60,080 nucleotides of DNA from Bacteroidales bacterium (GCA_017477465.1 JAFUVU010000036.1:1-60080); one strand, 5' to 3'; counted from the stretch's first letter, positions 34,642 to 43,631 are shown. The notes: generated from the sequence alone by a model not told the origin. A program made the numbers and translations.

Positions 34642-34799
34642 AAAACACCCGGCGCACACCAAGACTTCACTTCCTCGTAGGCTTTCCAAATAGCCTCTCG
34701 TTCCTCTTTGGGAAGGGGAACGACATTCTGGGCCGCCATTTCGAAGCGGTAGGCATCCTCGTCATAAAGGACGGGGGTTTCTTTGATAGGCTTTGCCAT
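34638..34799 (-). CDS. putative antitoxin of the GNAT toxin, 53 aa
   Basis: Short acidic protein starting MAKPIKETPVLYDEDAYRFE, with PLPKEEREAIWKAYEEVKSW. The ATG at 34799 follows a ggaga ribosome site; a longer frame to 34895 includes untranslated sequence. It overlaps the toxin gene by 4 nt and has a good promoter upstream. The fold is not recognised; I see no clear ribbon-helix-helix. The role is inferred from position. Confidence 0.7.
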   Translation of the reverse strand: MAKPIKETPVLYDEDAYRFEMAAQNVVPLPKEEREAIWKAYEEVKSWCAPGVL

Positions 34800-34851
34800 A
34801 ATACGGTTCTCCTTTTTAACTGGTTCTGCATAAGGGATGCAGGCTCGTTTG

Positions 34852-34884
34852 CAAATGTAGCAATTTATTTCCAACGAATTGCAA
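34852..34884 (-). promoter_or_regulatory. promoter of the toxin-antitoxin pair
   Basis: On the minus strand TTTG (34881-34884) and tacatttg (34852-34859, TAnnTTTG) are 21 nt apart, followed by a 52-nt leader. Confidence 0.6.
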
Positions 34885-34957
34885 AAAATGTGCAAGTCTA
34901 TGAATGAATCCCATTTTGTCAGTCATCCTGAAATAGTTGCGAGGTGGTCCGGGATGT

Positions 34958-35481
34958 CTAAAAGTATTCCCCGTATTCACATCCGACATTCTCAGCATGG
35001 ATGCGGTCGATGAGATTTCCTTTCAGGTCGAAAAGTTGGACGGTTCCCCGCCCGTTTCCTCCGTTCCAGAGGCGGTTGTGGCGCTTCTGCCCGTCAGGGG
35101 CCTCATAGTTCACCAGAAGCATGTCTTTCTTCTCGCAGGTGATATCGGTAATCATCTTCCCGGAAAGGGCACGCCCCAGTCCACCTTGATTTTCTTCCAG
35201 CCGAAGAAGCGGTGAAGCTGCGCGGCATCCTCGCCCCAGGCACCGGCCTTCACCATCAAATAAGAAGGTTTCTGCGGCTTCCCGGGAATCTGGCCGAAGA
35301 CGGGTTCGTCTCCGCTCAGTGCCGGATTGCACAGGAAGAATTCGATGAAAAAGGGCTTCGCCTCGCCGGTTTCGGCATCATGGGCGGTGAAGGAATGCCA
35401 CCACCAGTCTTAGCCTTTCGATGCCTGGGCACTGAAAAGCTGGCAGGCATCACGGTCGATATCGTGTTTATTGAATGACAT
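34958..35481 (-). pseudogene. broken tocopherol-cyclase-like gene
   Basis: Starting at ATG 35481 the frame reads MSFNKHDIDRDACQLFSAQ, meets a TAA after SKG, and continues with DWWWHSFTAHDAETGEAKPF, KPSYLMVKAGAWGEDAAQLH and RFFGWKKIKVDWGVPF. It then jumps into another frame near 35160 with ITDITCEKKDMLLVNYEAPD, HNRLWNGGNGRGTVQLFD and ENVGCEYGEYF*. From memory of this family the central part (about half the protein) is missing. So there is a nonsense codon, a deletion and a frameshift: a dead gene. Confidence 0.8.
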
Positions 35482-35502
35482 GGTCTGTTTCTGGTTTAAT
35501 TT

Positions 35503-35667
35503 GTGCCGGCTTGGAGTAAACCGGGCAAGATTCTTGCCAACCGGAGGGCTGCCCGCCTGGAGGAGATCGAGCAGCATGGAAAGCCCGTTTCTTTCCGAAA
35601 GGTCCTGCAGAAATCAAAGAAGGCCTATAACCGCAAGAGGTTTAAGAATGAGATTCCGTCGGATTGA
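35503..35667 (+). pseudogene. second, 5'-truncated copy of the small basic gene
   Basis: From 35536 the reading LANRRAARLEEIEQHGKPVS to KNEIPSD* matches the protein at 32296-32490 with one change (K to N near the end). The first 21 codons are replaced by unrelated sequence. A GTG at 35503 could start a 54-aa version (VPAWSKPGK...), so expression cannot be excluded. Confidence 0.65.
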
Positions 35668-35713
35668 TTATCTCATTCGGCGGATTTTCAGTAAATTCGC
35701 AGGATAAAAGCCC
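35536..35713 (+). repeat. 178-bp duplicated segment, copy 2
   Basis: About 94% identical to 32359-32536, same orientation, 3.2 kb apart, no gaps. The right end stops just before a new short frame at 35723. Confidence 0.9.
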
Positions 35714-35722
35714 GTAGATATC

Positions 35723-35827
35723 ATGCAGTTATACTTACGGCCCAATGGGCAAGCCATCCGTCTCGGGGTAGATATCATTGCGACTGACAAACCTGAATTG
35801 CTTGTGACGAAGAAAAGAGATATATAA
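35723..35827 (+). CDS. short frame, 34 aa, doubtful
   Basis: MQLYLRPNGQAIRLGVDIIA... ending KKRDI*. It sits 9 nt after the duplicated segment, in the position the PNPOx gene has after copy 1. No family is recognised; it may be the truncated start of a lost gene. A further short frame (MSPEEWDNGYSLRLSI*) follows before the gene at 35900. Confidence 0.25.
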   Translation: MQLYLRPNGQAIRLGVDIIATDKPELLVTKKRDI

Positions 35828-35899
35828 GACCCGCAGTCACTATGAGTCCCGAAGAATGGGATAACGGCTATTCTCTCCGGCTTTCTATCTGAATAAGTT

Positions 35900-36553
35900 A
35901 TGGATACGCGTCCTTTTGGCACATGTTTTTTCGAGCGGTACGCCCAGATTACACTCTCGACCATACTAGGGAGCGAGTTCGACTGTCTTGTGAACATTGA
36001 CCGCCCCGACCTCCAGAGCGAGGACGGCCACTCCATCGGCATAGAGGTTACCCGTGCCATGGAGGAAAGCAAAAAGGCGGAAGACGCCCTTCTGAAAGAT
36101 ATCGCAGGCATCACCCCGGCTCCGGAAGATGCCGATTTTGACCTTATCATGGAGAACGGCTATGCCTATGGACTGGAGAAAGGCCGCTACATCGGCACGA
36201 AGGAGTTCTCTTATTGGTCGATGGCGCTTCCCCTCAGGAGGATCATAGAGAGCAAGGTGTCCAAGGTGGGAAACGGATTCTACGGAAGGTTTGACAAGAT
36301 GGGGCTGTATGTTTTCAATAGGGAGAACCTGCGGGAGGCTGATGCCATTAAGGCGATGAATTACACCATCTCGTTACAGAAATATCTTGATATCCGTTAT
36401 GACCGGCTGTACCTGGCGGACATCAACGACCTGTTCGTATGCAATCTTGCCGATGGGCTTAAGGAGGATTTCCGCTTATCCACTTACCACATCACGCAAG
36501 ACAACCGCAGGGCATTCTATGCGGAGGCCGTAAAAAGACAAAATCAGTTATGA
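35900..36553 (+). CDS. hypothetical protein, 217 aa
   Basis: No signal peptide or membrane segment. The N-terminal part reads VNIDRPDLQSEDGHSIGIEV, which has a loose resemblance to a PD-(D/E)xK nuclease core (aspartate followed by a beta strand with I-E-V), but the lysine is not where expected, so this is only a suggestion. The C-terminal part is rich in Tyr and Asp (YDRLYLADINDLFVC). The 3' end overlaps the DUF4251 gene by 4 nt. It lies in the degraded accessory stretch. Confidence 0.65.
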   Translation: MDTRPFGTCFFERYAQITLSTILGSEFDCLVNIDRPDLQSEDGHSIGIEVTRAMEESKKAEDALLKDIAGITPAPEDADFDLIMENGYAYGLEKGRYIGTKEFSYWSMALPLRRIIESKVSKVGNGFYGRFDKMGLYVFNRENLREADAIKAMNYTISLQKYLDIRYDRLYLADINDLFVCNLADGLKEDFRLSTYHITQDNRRAFYAEAVKRQNQL

Positions 36554-37041
36554 ATCCAATTACACGCACTTGCTTTGCCATCCTGGCTCTTCTCCTGTCC
36601 GGCTGCGCAGCTCTCCGGCAGTCCCCGGAAGAAAAAGCTGCCGCAAGGCTCAAGCTGGAGCAATGCCTTGAGAAGCAATCATACCGGATAGATATCGACT
36701 ACATGATGCCCCGCCGCGGTTCCGGCAAGTCCGTATCGGGGACCTATTCGCTTTCCGTGGACGGGAGCGCCATCCAGTCCAACCTGCCGTATTTCGGAGT
36801 AGCCTATAATGTTCCTTATGGAGGTGGTAAAGTCCTTACCTTCGAGGACAGTATCGACCAGTACAGCGACAGCGGCTGGAAAAAGGACAGACGCACCATC
36901 ACCCTCTCTACGAACAATGATGAAGATATCATCATCTACACCATCACGGTATTTGAGGATGGATCTGCCGATATCTTTGTACATCCGCGGAACAGGGAGG
37001 ACATCAGTTACCGGGGGAAAATGAATCTCGACAGTAACTAA
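36550..37041 (+). CDS. DUF4251 lipoprotein, 163 aa
   Basis: Lipoprotein signal (LALLLSGCAALRQ, Cys19), then a single beta-rich domain with GTYSLSVDGSAIQSNLPYFG and AYNVPYGGGKVLTFEDS, which match the DUF4251 family common in Bacteroidales. Role unknown, probably envelope. Its ATG overlaps the previous stop (ATGA). It converges with the RNase R gene. Confidence 0.82.
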   Translation: MNPITRTCFAILALLLSGCAALRQSPEEKAAARLKLEQCLEKQSYRIDIDYMMPRRGSGKSVSGTYSLSVDGSAIQSNLPYFGVAYNVPYGGGKVLTFEDSIDQYSDSGWKKDRRTITLSTNNDEDIIIYTITVFEDGSADIFVHPRNREDISYRGKMNLDSN

Positions 37042-37087
37042 GCAGGAAGCTTTGCGAAGTGTTTTATTCCTTCGTCCAAAAGTAAAC

Positions 37088-39154
37088 TCAATCTGTTCCA
37101 GTCGATGAGGCGCCGCCGTCATTGACATCTTCCACCAGCTCGTAGTCCAGAAGCTTTTGCTCCAGGGATGTGGCTTTTACGCGGATGCGCAGCGGGTCTC
37201 CAAGGCGGATGGAGCGGTGGGAGCGTCGGCCTACTGCTCTGTAATGCTCTTCGTCGTAAATGAAGAAGTCGCTCTTTATCGTGCGGTAGGGGATCATGCC
37301 CTCGATCTTTGTGGGCTCGATCTCCACGTAGATGCCCCATTCCGTGACGCCCGAAACGTGTCCGTCGAACTCCTGGCCGATCTTGTCCTGCATGAACTCG
37401 ACCATCTTGTATTTGATGCTTTCACGTTCGGCCTCGGCGGCTACTACTTCGCGCTCTGAGGCATGTTTGCACTGCAGGGCATAGTAATCGGCCGATGCTG
37501 AATCCCCTCCTGCGAGGTACTGCGAAAGCAGCCGGTGCACCATCATGTCCGGGTAGCGGCGGATGGGCGAAGTGAAGTGAGTATAGAAATTGAACGCCAG
37601 CCCATAGTGGCCGATGTTATCAACTGAGTAGCAAGCCTTTGCCATGGAGCGCAGCGCCAGAATCTGGATGGCGGCAAACTCCGGCTTCTCGGAGGCCGAT
37701 GCCATGAGTCCGTTCAGCGCCTTTGCAACGTCCCGGCCGCCTTCGATAGGGGCCATCTTATAGCCGAAGTGCCCTGCGAAATCGCGCAGGCCGGCGAGTT
37801 TTTCCATGTTGGGTTCGTCGTGCACGCGATAGACGAAGGTTTTGGCCTTGGCCTGCGCCTTGCCGTTGAATTTTCCTCCTGTGGCCACCCATTCGGCGAC
37901 GGAGCGGTTTGCCAGCAGCATGAATTCTTCGATGAGCCAGTTGGCCTCTTTGGAGAATTTCTGGTGAACGCCGATGGGTTTGCCCGAAGCATCTACCTCT
38001 ACCTTCATTTCCGGCCTTTCGAAATTCACTGCGCCGGCGGCAAAACGCCTTTTGCGCAGCTGCAGGGCCAGTTTGTTGAGCACCAGCACCGCCTCTTTCA
38101 CATCGGCAGGGACTATGCCGCATTCCGTGCCGGCGCCAAACTCTTGATTCATAGCGTCTTCGCCTGCTTCGATGATGGCCTGGGCGCCTTCGTAGTCGAA
38201 GCGGTAGTCGGATATTATTTCCGTGCGCCCGAACCAGGGATTCAGCACTTTCGCATGGGGGGTGAGCTCGAAAACGGCTGAGAATGTGAGCTTTTCCTCA
38301 TTCGGCCTTAGGGAGCAGAGCTTGTTGGAGAGCTTTTCGGGAAGCATGGGAACCGTGCGGTCCACAAGATAGACGGATGTGCCGCGCTCCTGCGCCTCTT
38401 TGTCAACGGCCGATCCGGGCTTTACGTACCAGGTGACATCGGCAATATGGACGCCGACTTCGTAGTTGCCGTTGGGGAGTTTCCGGAAGCTGAGGGCGTC
38501 GTCGTAGTCTTTGGCGTCGGTGGGGTCGATGGTGAAAGTGAGCACTTTACGGAAGTCCCGGCGACCTGCGCGGTCCTGGTCCGTGATGACCTCGGAGATT
38601 GAATCGGCAGCATTTTCGACCGACTTTTCGAAGCGGTAGGGGAGGCCGAACTCTGAGAGGATGGCGTGCATCTCGGTCTCGTTTTCGCCCGGCATGCCGA
38701 GGACGTCCACGACATGGCCGTAGGGAGCGGTGAAGCCTTTGTCCCAGCCGTCCACCACAGCGGCCACCTTCATCCCCCGCACGCCGCCTTCAGGGATGGG
38801 TACGGAAATGTCGTAAGGCATTGTCTTTGAGCTCATCAGCACCCAAGCCTGCTTGCCGACAATATGCAGTATCCCGACAAAGGGCCGATTGGACCTTTCC
38901 ACTATGGCCACAACTTCGCCGCTGCGGCGCTTGACATTGCCGGTGCGCTCCTGCGTAACTGCTACGCGCACTGTGTCTCCGTGAAGGGCGCCGCGGGTTT
39001 TGGAGGCTTTAACGTAAACGTCTTCATCCTGTCCTTCGATGCGCACGAAGATGAATCCGTCCCGCGACATCAGCACTTTTCCTTCGTATTCCGGGACTAT
39101 GCGGGTCTTTTTCTTGTGGTTTTTCCGGTTGGGGCTGTTCTTGCGTCTTGACAT
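37088..39154 (-). CDS. rnr: ribonuclease R, 688 aa
   Basis: 3'-5' exoribonuclease that degrades structured RNA. Seen: basic N-terminus, cold-shock-type domain (about 20-80), RNB catalytic domain with the acidic cluster TIDPTDAKDYDDALS (about 208-222), and a C-terminal S1 domain (QEFDGHVSGVTEWGIYVEIE). Slightly short compared with the E. coli enzyme, as is usual in this phylum. The start lies 5 nt after the GH2 stop, so it is probably transcribed with that gene. Confidence 0.96.
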   Translation of the reverse strand: MSRRKNSPNRKNHKKKTRIVPEYEGKVLMSRDGFIFVRIEGQDEDVYVKASKTRGALHGDTVRVAVTQERTGNVKRRSGEVVAIVERSNRPFVGILHIVGKQAWVLMSSKTMPYDISVPIPEGGVRGMKVAAVVDGWDKGFTAPYGHVVDVLGMPGENETEMHAILSEFGLPYRFEKSVENAADSISEVITDQDRAGRRDFRKVLTFTIDPTDAKDYDDALSFRKLPNGNYEVGVHIADVTWYVKPGSAVDKEAQERGTSVYLVDRTVPMLPEKLSNKLCSLRPNEEKLTFSAVFELTPHAKVLNPWFGRTEIISDYRFDYEGAQAIIEAGEDAMNQEFGAGTECGIVPADVKEAVLVLNKLALQLRKRRFAAGAVNFERPEMKVEVDASGKPIGVHQKFSKEANWLIEEFMLLANRSVAEWVATGGKFNGKAQAKAKTFVYRVHDEPNMEKLAGLRDFAGHFGYKMAPIEGGRDVAKALNGLMASASEKPEFAAIQILALRSMAKACYSVDNIGHYGLAFNFYTHFTSPIRRYPDMMVHRLLSQYLAGGDSASADYYALQCKHASEREVVAAEAERESIKYKMVEFMQDKIGQEFDGHVSGVTEWGIYVEIEPTKIEGMIPYRTIKSDFFIYDEEHYRAVGRRSHRSIRLGDPLRIRVKATSLEQKLLDYELVEDVNDGGASSTGTD

Positions 39155-39159
39155 GGGCT

Positions 39160-40989
39160 TTACTTCTTAAGGGATTGGATTACACTGCGGTTGACGGCGG
39201 CGAAGCGTTCTTCGTCCACTTTTATAACCTCCCTGTCGTATGTCATAATTCCGTTGACTTCTATCTCTACGTCCGAAATCTGGGTATAGATAGCCGCTGC
39301 GCATCCTGTACCGATGAAGGTCTTGAGCATATCGGCAAAATTTGTATAGAGGCTCAGCAGTTCTTCGCTGCTGGAGAGGACCTTGCCGTATCCCCAGTTC
39401 TTGTCCTCCTGCCAGAGGTGACCGGGTATGGGATATCCTAAACCGCCGTATTCGCCAAGGACGCAGACTTTCTTGCGCTCGAAGACGTTCATGGCCGGGC
39501 AGGCGTAATTGTGGACGTCCAGGATGTCGCCGCAGAGTTCGTAGTTGCCGCCGGAGGCCTCGTTGATAAGGCGCGTGGGGTCTTTCTCCTTTGTGAATTC
39601 CACTACCTTTTTGGTGTCGAACTGCCCCCAGGCCTCGTTGAAGGGGACCCATACGGCGATGCACTGGAAGGTCTTGAACTGGTCGATAATCTCGCCCCAT
39701 TCTTTGTAGAAATTGTCCTTGGCTTCCTGGGGGAGGTCGCAGTCGTTGCCTCCCAGGAGGCTGTCCCCGGACCATTTGTTTTTGGTGCGGATTCTGATTT
39801 CCTCGCTGCGCCCTTCGCGCCGGCCGTGGTCGCCGATGCAGGGCATGTCCTGCCATACGAGTATGCCAAGCTTGTCGCACCAGTAGTACCAGCGCGCAGG
39901 CTCCACCTTGATGTGCTTGCGGATGGTATTCCATCCCCACTGCTTTACTTTTTCGACATCATAGCGCAGTGCTTCGTCGGAAGGGGCGGTGTAGAGTCCT
40001 TCCTGCCACCATCCCTGGTCCAGCGGGCCAAACATGAAAATGCGCTCGTCGTTCAGACTCAGGCGTTTATAAGCATTGTGCCGATTGTCGATTTTATCGT
40101 CGTACTTAGTGCCGACGGTTCTGAGGCAGGTGTATGCTTCCACGCCTTCGATGCGGATGCCGGCCTTGTAGAGCTCGATCCGCATGGGATATAGGAATGG
40201 ATTTTCCGGGCTCCAGAGCTTAGGATGGGCAACTTTGATGACGACGCTGCCGTCCTTTACGCCGGTTCCGGTGCCGACTGTCTCCGTTCCGTCCCTAAGA
40301 GTGACGCTTGCCGTGTCCCAGTCGCCGCTGGCGAGCACATTCACACGAAGGGTGCTGTCGGCCTGGTTCCAGACGGGCTCGTAAGAAAGCACGTGTGCCT
40401 TAGGGCTTACGGGCTCCAGCCATACGGTCTGCCAAATTCCGGTGACGGGAGTGTACCAGATGCCGCTTGGCTTCGAGACCTGCTTTCCGCGGGGCTGGAA
40501 GCTGTCGTCAGTGGCATCTTCCACCCTCACGCGCACTGTCTGCTTGCCGCTCCGCTTAAGGGCGCCGGTGATATCGAAACTGAAGGCGGTATATCCGCCC
40601 GTGTGCTGTCCTACATGCTTGCCGTTTACCCAGACATCGGCCTTCCAGTCAACTGCGCCAAAGTTCAGCAGTATCTTTTTGCCGCGCCAGGCCGACGGCA
40701 GCTTGAAGCTGCGCTCGTACCAGAGTACGTTGTCTTTCCCTACTCTGCGTTTTACGCCGGACAGGCTTGATTCCGCGCAGAAGGGGACCACGATTTCACC
40801 TTCCGGAGTGACGAATTCCGTGCCCTGGGGCAGTATGGCGTATGACCAGTTGCCGTTGAGGTTGAGCCACTGCTCTCTTACAAGCTGGGGGCGCGGATAC
40901 TCCGGTAAAGGGATTTGATTGCCGACAGGTGCGGCGGAGGTGCCCAGGCATACGGACACTGCGAGTAGAATAGACAGGATATATTTCAT
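39160..40989 (-). CDS. GH2 glycoside hydrolase, 609 aa
   Basis: Secreted family GH2 enzyme (beta-galactosidase/beta-glucuronidase group). Seen: signal peptide (ILSILLAVSVCLGTSAA), jelly-roll domain, Ig-like domain, and a barrel with acid/base Glu452 in WVPFNEAWGQ and nucleophile Glu513 in VLGEYGGLGY. It is shorter than LacZ and lacks the extra C-terminal domains. The substrate cannot be told. Its -7 box lies 7 nt before the ATG. RNase R follows after 5 nt. Confidence 0.92.
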   Translation of the reverse strand: MKYILSILLAVSVCLGTSAAPVGNQIPLPEYPRPQLVREQWLNLNGNWSYAILPQGTEFVTPEGEIVVPFCAESSLSGVKRRVGKDNVLWYERSFKLPSAWRGKKILLNFGAVDWKADVWVNGKHVGQHTGGYTAFSFDITGALKRSGKQTVRVRVEDATDDSFQPRGKQVSKPSGIWYTPVTGIWQTVWLEPVSPKAHVLSYEPVWNQADSTLRVNVLASGDWDTASVTLRDGTETVGTGTGVKDGSVVIKVAHPKLWSPENPFLYPMRIELYKAGIRIEGVEAYTCLRTVGTKYDDKIDNRHNAYKRLSLNDERIFMFGPLDQGWWQEGLYTAPSDEALRYDVEKVKQWGWNTIRKHIKVEPARWYYWCDKLGILVWQDMPCIGDHGRREGRSEEIRIRTKNKWSGDSLLGGNDCDLPQEAKDNFYKEWGEIIDQFKTFQCIAVWVPFNEAWGQFDTKKVVEFTKEKDPTRLINEASGGNYELCGDILDVHNYACPAMNVFERKKVCVLGEYGGLGYPIPGHLWQEDKNWGYGKVLSSSEELLSLYTNFADMLKTFIGTGCAAAIYTQISDVEIEVNGIMTYDREVIKVDEERFAAVNRSVIQSLKK

Positions 40990-40996
40990 AGCAGTA

Positions 40997-41004
40997 CAAA
41001 GATA
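40997..41004 (-). promoter_or_regulatory. -7 box of GH2-rnr
   Basis: tatctttg on the minus strand (TAnnTTTG), 7 nt before the ATG at 40989, suggesting a leaderless or near-leaderless mRNA. Confidence 0.5.
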
Positions 41005-41036
41005 ATTAAAAAAGCTTTATGCACGGCTTTTTTTAC

Positions 41037-41044
41037 TACCTTTG
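41037..41044 (+). promoter_or_regulatory. -7 box
   Basis: tacctttg (TAnnTTTG), 24 nt before the ATG at 41069. The two divergent -7 boxes are 32 nt apart. Confidence 0.5.
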
Positions 41045-41068
41045 TCTCAGCTAACCTCATATACATCT

Positions 41069-42214
41069 ATGAAACTAAAAAGCTCGCAGCGTTCTACGGT
41101 GGAAGCACTGGTCTTCCTCACGCTTCTTATTCTGGTATTTGCCCTACTTGGTTCACGGATGGGTGGCGGCAATATGCTAAAAACCATCATGAATACGGCT
41201 CACGACCTGCTTCTGAACACCGTATTCTATCTGATGGGCATCACAGTCCTTACCGGTGCGCTGTCAAAGCTGATGTCGGAATTCGGCGTAGTGACTCTGC
41301 TGGAGAAGTTCCTAAGGCCTCTGATGAAGCCGCTTTACAATCTTCCCGGCGTGGCTGCCCTTGGAGCAGTCATGACTTTCCTGAGCGACAACCCCGCCAT
41401 AATCGCCCTTTCAAAGGACAAGACTTTCAGCGCCTATTTCAAGAAGTACCAGCTTATTTCGCTCACCAACTTCGGCACTGCCTTCGGAATGGGCTTCGTG
41501 GTTATAATCACCATGATAGGCTACGGCCATCTCACAGGTGCCCTGGTGGGCCTTTTCGGCGCTTTCTGCGGCTCAATCATATCGACCCGCCTTATGCAGC
41601 GAAGCTGCCTCAAAGCTTATCCGGAGCTGGACGCCCCGGTGCAGGAGAAACTGGCCGAAGAGATCCGCGCGGAACATCTGGAGAATGAAAAGAAAGACGG
41701 CATCTTTATGCGCTTTCTCAATGCCATCCTTGACGGTGGCAAGAACGGTGTGGAACTTGGCCTTCAGATTATCCCCGGCGTGCTGATTATCACTACTGCG
41801 GTGATTATGATTACCTTCGGCCCCGGAGACGGCGGAGTTTACAACGGCACGTCTTCGCAGGGCGTTCCCATCCTCCCTTGGCTGGCCGAAAAGATTCACT
41901 GGGTGTTCGAATGGCTCTTCGGCTTCGAGCACATGGAACTCATCGCCTTCCCGATGACCGCCCTCGGCGCCGTGGGCGCTTCGCTGGGACTTCTTCCCAC
42001 CTTTGATGCGGCCGGAATCCTTGACGGCAATGCCATCGCCGTGTTCACCGCCATCGGCATGTGCTGGAGCGGCTTTCTTAGCACGCACACCGCCATGCTG
42101 GACAGCCTGGGCTACCGCAAGGTCATATCCAAAGCAATCGGCGCACACGCCATTGCTGGCCTGTGCGCCGGAATTATCGCTCATTTCGTGTTTCTGCTTG
42201 TTTCGCTGATTTAG
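41069..42214 (+). CDS. CD0519/CD1768-type membrane protein with nucleoside-recognition (GATE) fold, 381 aa
   Basis: Polytopic inner-membrane protein of about 8-9 helices, including LVFLTLLILVFALLG, LLLNTVFYLMGITVLTGAL, GMGFVVIITMIGYG, IIPGVLIITTAVIMI and AIAGLCAGIIAHFVFLLV. The overall pattern, with FLSDNPAIIALSKDKTFSAY, fits the CD0519/CD1768 family related to nucleoside-recognition domain proteins. Transport is likely, the substrate unknown. The ATG at 41069 is used; the TTG at 41042 lies inside the promoter. It stands alone. Confidence 0.78.
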   Translation: MKLKSSQRSTVEALVFLTLLILVFALLGSRMGGGNMLKTIMNTAHDLLLNTVFYLMGITVLTGALSKLMSEFGVVTLLEKFLRPLMKPLYNLPGVAALGAVMTFLSDNPAIIALSKDKTFSAYFKKYQLISLTNFGTAFGMGFVVIITMIGYGHLTGALVGLFGAFCGSIISTRLMQRSCLKAYPELDAPVQEKLAEEIRAEHLENEKKDGIFMRFLNAILDGGKNGVELGLQIIPGVLIITTAVIMITFGPGDGGVYNGTSSQGVPILPWLAEKIHWVFEWLFGFEHMELIAFPMTALGAVGASLGLLPTFDAAGILDGNAIAVFTAIGMCWSGFLSTHTAMLDSLGYRKVISKAIGAHAIAGLCAGIIAHFVFLLVSLI

Positions 42215-42235
42215 CGGCTGTACCGAAGTTTCCCG

Positions 42236-42538
42236 TTAAAGGGCGATGATGATGCGTACGTATCTTTCCTTGGTCTTCTCCAGAGGCTGAACAATGATGA
42301 TGTCAGCCTCGTTCAGGTACCAGCAATAGGCTTTGTCCTTGGAATGCTCCTCAATCGTCCAATTGCGAGTGGCGGCCGGCGCACCGCGGAATCCGCCGTC
42401 GATGGCCTTGAAAATTCGGCGCTGGGCATCCCATACCACATAGTCGCCTGCTTTTATATCGGTGCTTTTATAGGTCACTGCCCCGAGGATGAACTGGGCG
42501 CAGAAAAAAGCTAGAATAAGGGAGAATAAACGTCTCAT
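42236..42538 (-). CDS. small secreted hypothetical protein, 100 aa
   Basis: Signal peptide MRRLFSLILAFFCAQFILG, then a compact beta-type domain (DIKAGDYVVWDAQRRIFKAI ... EERYVRIIIAL-type end). The ATG at 42538 lies 4 nt after the upstream stop; an in-frame start at 42565 overlaps that gene. Not recognised. Last gene of the CDCL operon. Confidence 0.6.
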   Translation of the reverse strand: MRRLFSLILAFFCAQFILGAVTYKSTDIKAGDYVVWDAQRRIFKAIDGGFRGAPAATRNWTIEEHSKDKAYCWYLNEADIIIVQPLEKTKERYVRIIIAL

Positions 42539-42542
42539 ATCT

Positions 42543-43580
42543 TTACCATTGACTGATTTCACCATAAACAGGGCAGCTGACTTTTACATTTACCGGCTGT
42601 CCTTTCACAAACTGGGGAGCCCAGAGTCCCTGGAGGCCGTACATGTGGTCGATGATGACCTCGTCAAGGCCTTTGAGTGAAGCAGGGCGCTGAATCTTTA
42701 CGTTCCGTACCGTGCCAAGAGGGGTGATTTCAAATTCCACTATGGCGCGGCCTTTGCCGGGACGGGCTTCCATGCCTTCAAGCGCGGAGATGGACTGGTA
42801 GGCATGGTAGTGGTCCGAGAAGTACTTGAGGTCGTGACCGTTATACAGAGCTTTCGCCTGATTTCCAGCGGGAACGGTTTCGAAAGAATAATCCTCCAAG
42901 GCTGCGTCACGGATCTGGAACCAGAGCTCGGGGCAAAGAGGGGTTTCTATGGTATGGTAAACCACATTGATGTAGGGGACGCTTTCCTGGTTGAGGTAGT
43001 TCTCTAAAGAGTAAAGCACACCCATAGGAGTCTGATAGGCGAGGTTGAGCACGACGCCGTCGAAGTTATTGGTCCACTCGGTGACGGCATTGCCCTTGTC
43101 GTGAGGAGTACGGATGTAATTCAGCATTCTGGAGCTGTTGTAGGCGTAGTCGTCGGCACGGGCGCCTTCAAGGATGAAGTCCCAGACCTCGTCGTTGGTG
43201 TTTTTGAAAGTGGCGATTTTAGCTTTCCTGAGCATTTCCATTTCGAGGAAATTGCTGTGGTACGCCATCTTGGGGCCGTATAGGCGCGGGGAGTCGCCGC
43301 TGCGCTCAGGGTTTACGAAAACCACACCGGCCGTGCAGCTTCCTTCGATAATGGCCTTAAGGTCATTTGCCAGGCCGATGGGAGTGTCATAATTGACATA
43401 GACAAAGATGTCCTGCCAGTCGGTCTGCGATTTTTCAAGGATGGAGCCGGCGTCATGAATGTCAACTTCTTTTCCGTTGAAGTAAACCTTGTCGGCATCA
43501 ACCTGGAAGGCGCATACCTGGGCTAATGCGGTTTGTGATAGAATAATCGCGCCCGCGATTAAAGTGAGAATCTTTTTCAT
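42543..43580 (-). CDS. secreted protein with TonB C-terminal-like domain, 345 aa
   Basis: Signal peptide (ILTLIAGAIILSQTALAQ), a large unassigned N-terminal part (about 25-245), and a C-terminal domain resembling TonB_C: GRAIVEFEITPLGTVRNVKI, LDEVIIDHMYGLQG, KGQPVNVKVSCPV. There is no transmembrane anchor, so it is not a normal TonB energy transducer. It lies in the CDCL operon, 51 nt downstream of the lipoprotein gene. It could assist the pore-former or be an accessory envelope protein (inference). Confidence 0.7.
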   Translation of the reverse strand: MKKILTLIAGAIILSQTALAQVCAFQVDADKVYFNGKEVDIHDAGSILEKSQTDWQDIFVYVNYDTPIGLANDLKAIIEGSCTAGVVFVNPERSGDSPRLYGPKMAYHSNFLEMEMLRKAKIATFKNTNDEVWDFILEGARADDYAYNSSRMLNYIRTPHDKGNAVTEWTNNFDGVVLNLAYQTPMGVLYSLENYLNQESVPYINVVYHTIETPLCPELWFQIRDAALEDYSFETVPAGNQAKALYNGHDLKYFSDHYHAYQSISALEGMEARPGKGRAIVEFEITPLGTVRNVKIQRPASLKGLDEVIIDHMYGLQGLWAPQFVKGQPVNVKVSCPVYGEISQW

Positions 43581-43631
43581 ATTGTTATTAACTGATTATG
43601 CGATATTATTATGTTCGCTGAGATTTGCGGG

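Noticed and set aside
35900-36553. restriction endonuclease
   Set aside because: Only a loose PD...IEV pattern, no lysine in the expected place and no methyltransferase nearby.
42543-43580. functional TonB energy transducer
   Set aside because: There is a cleavable signal and no transmembrane anchor or proline-rich spacer; only the C-terminal domain is TonB-like.
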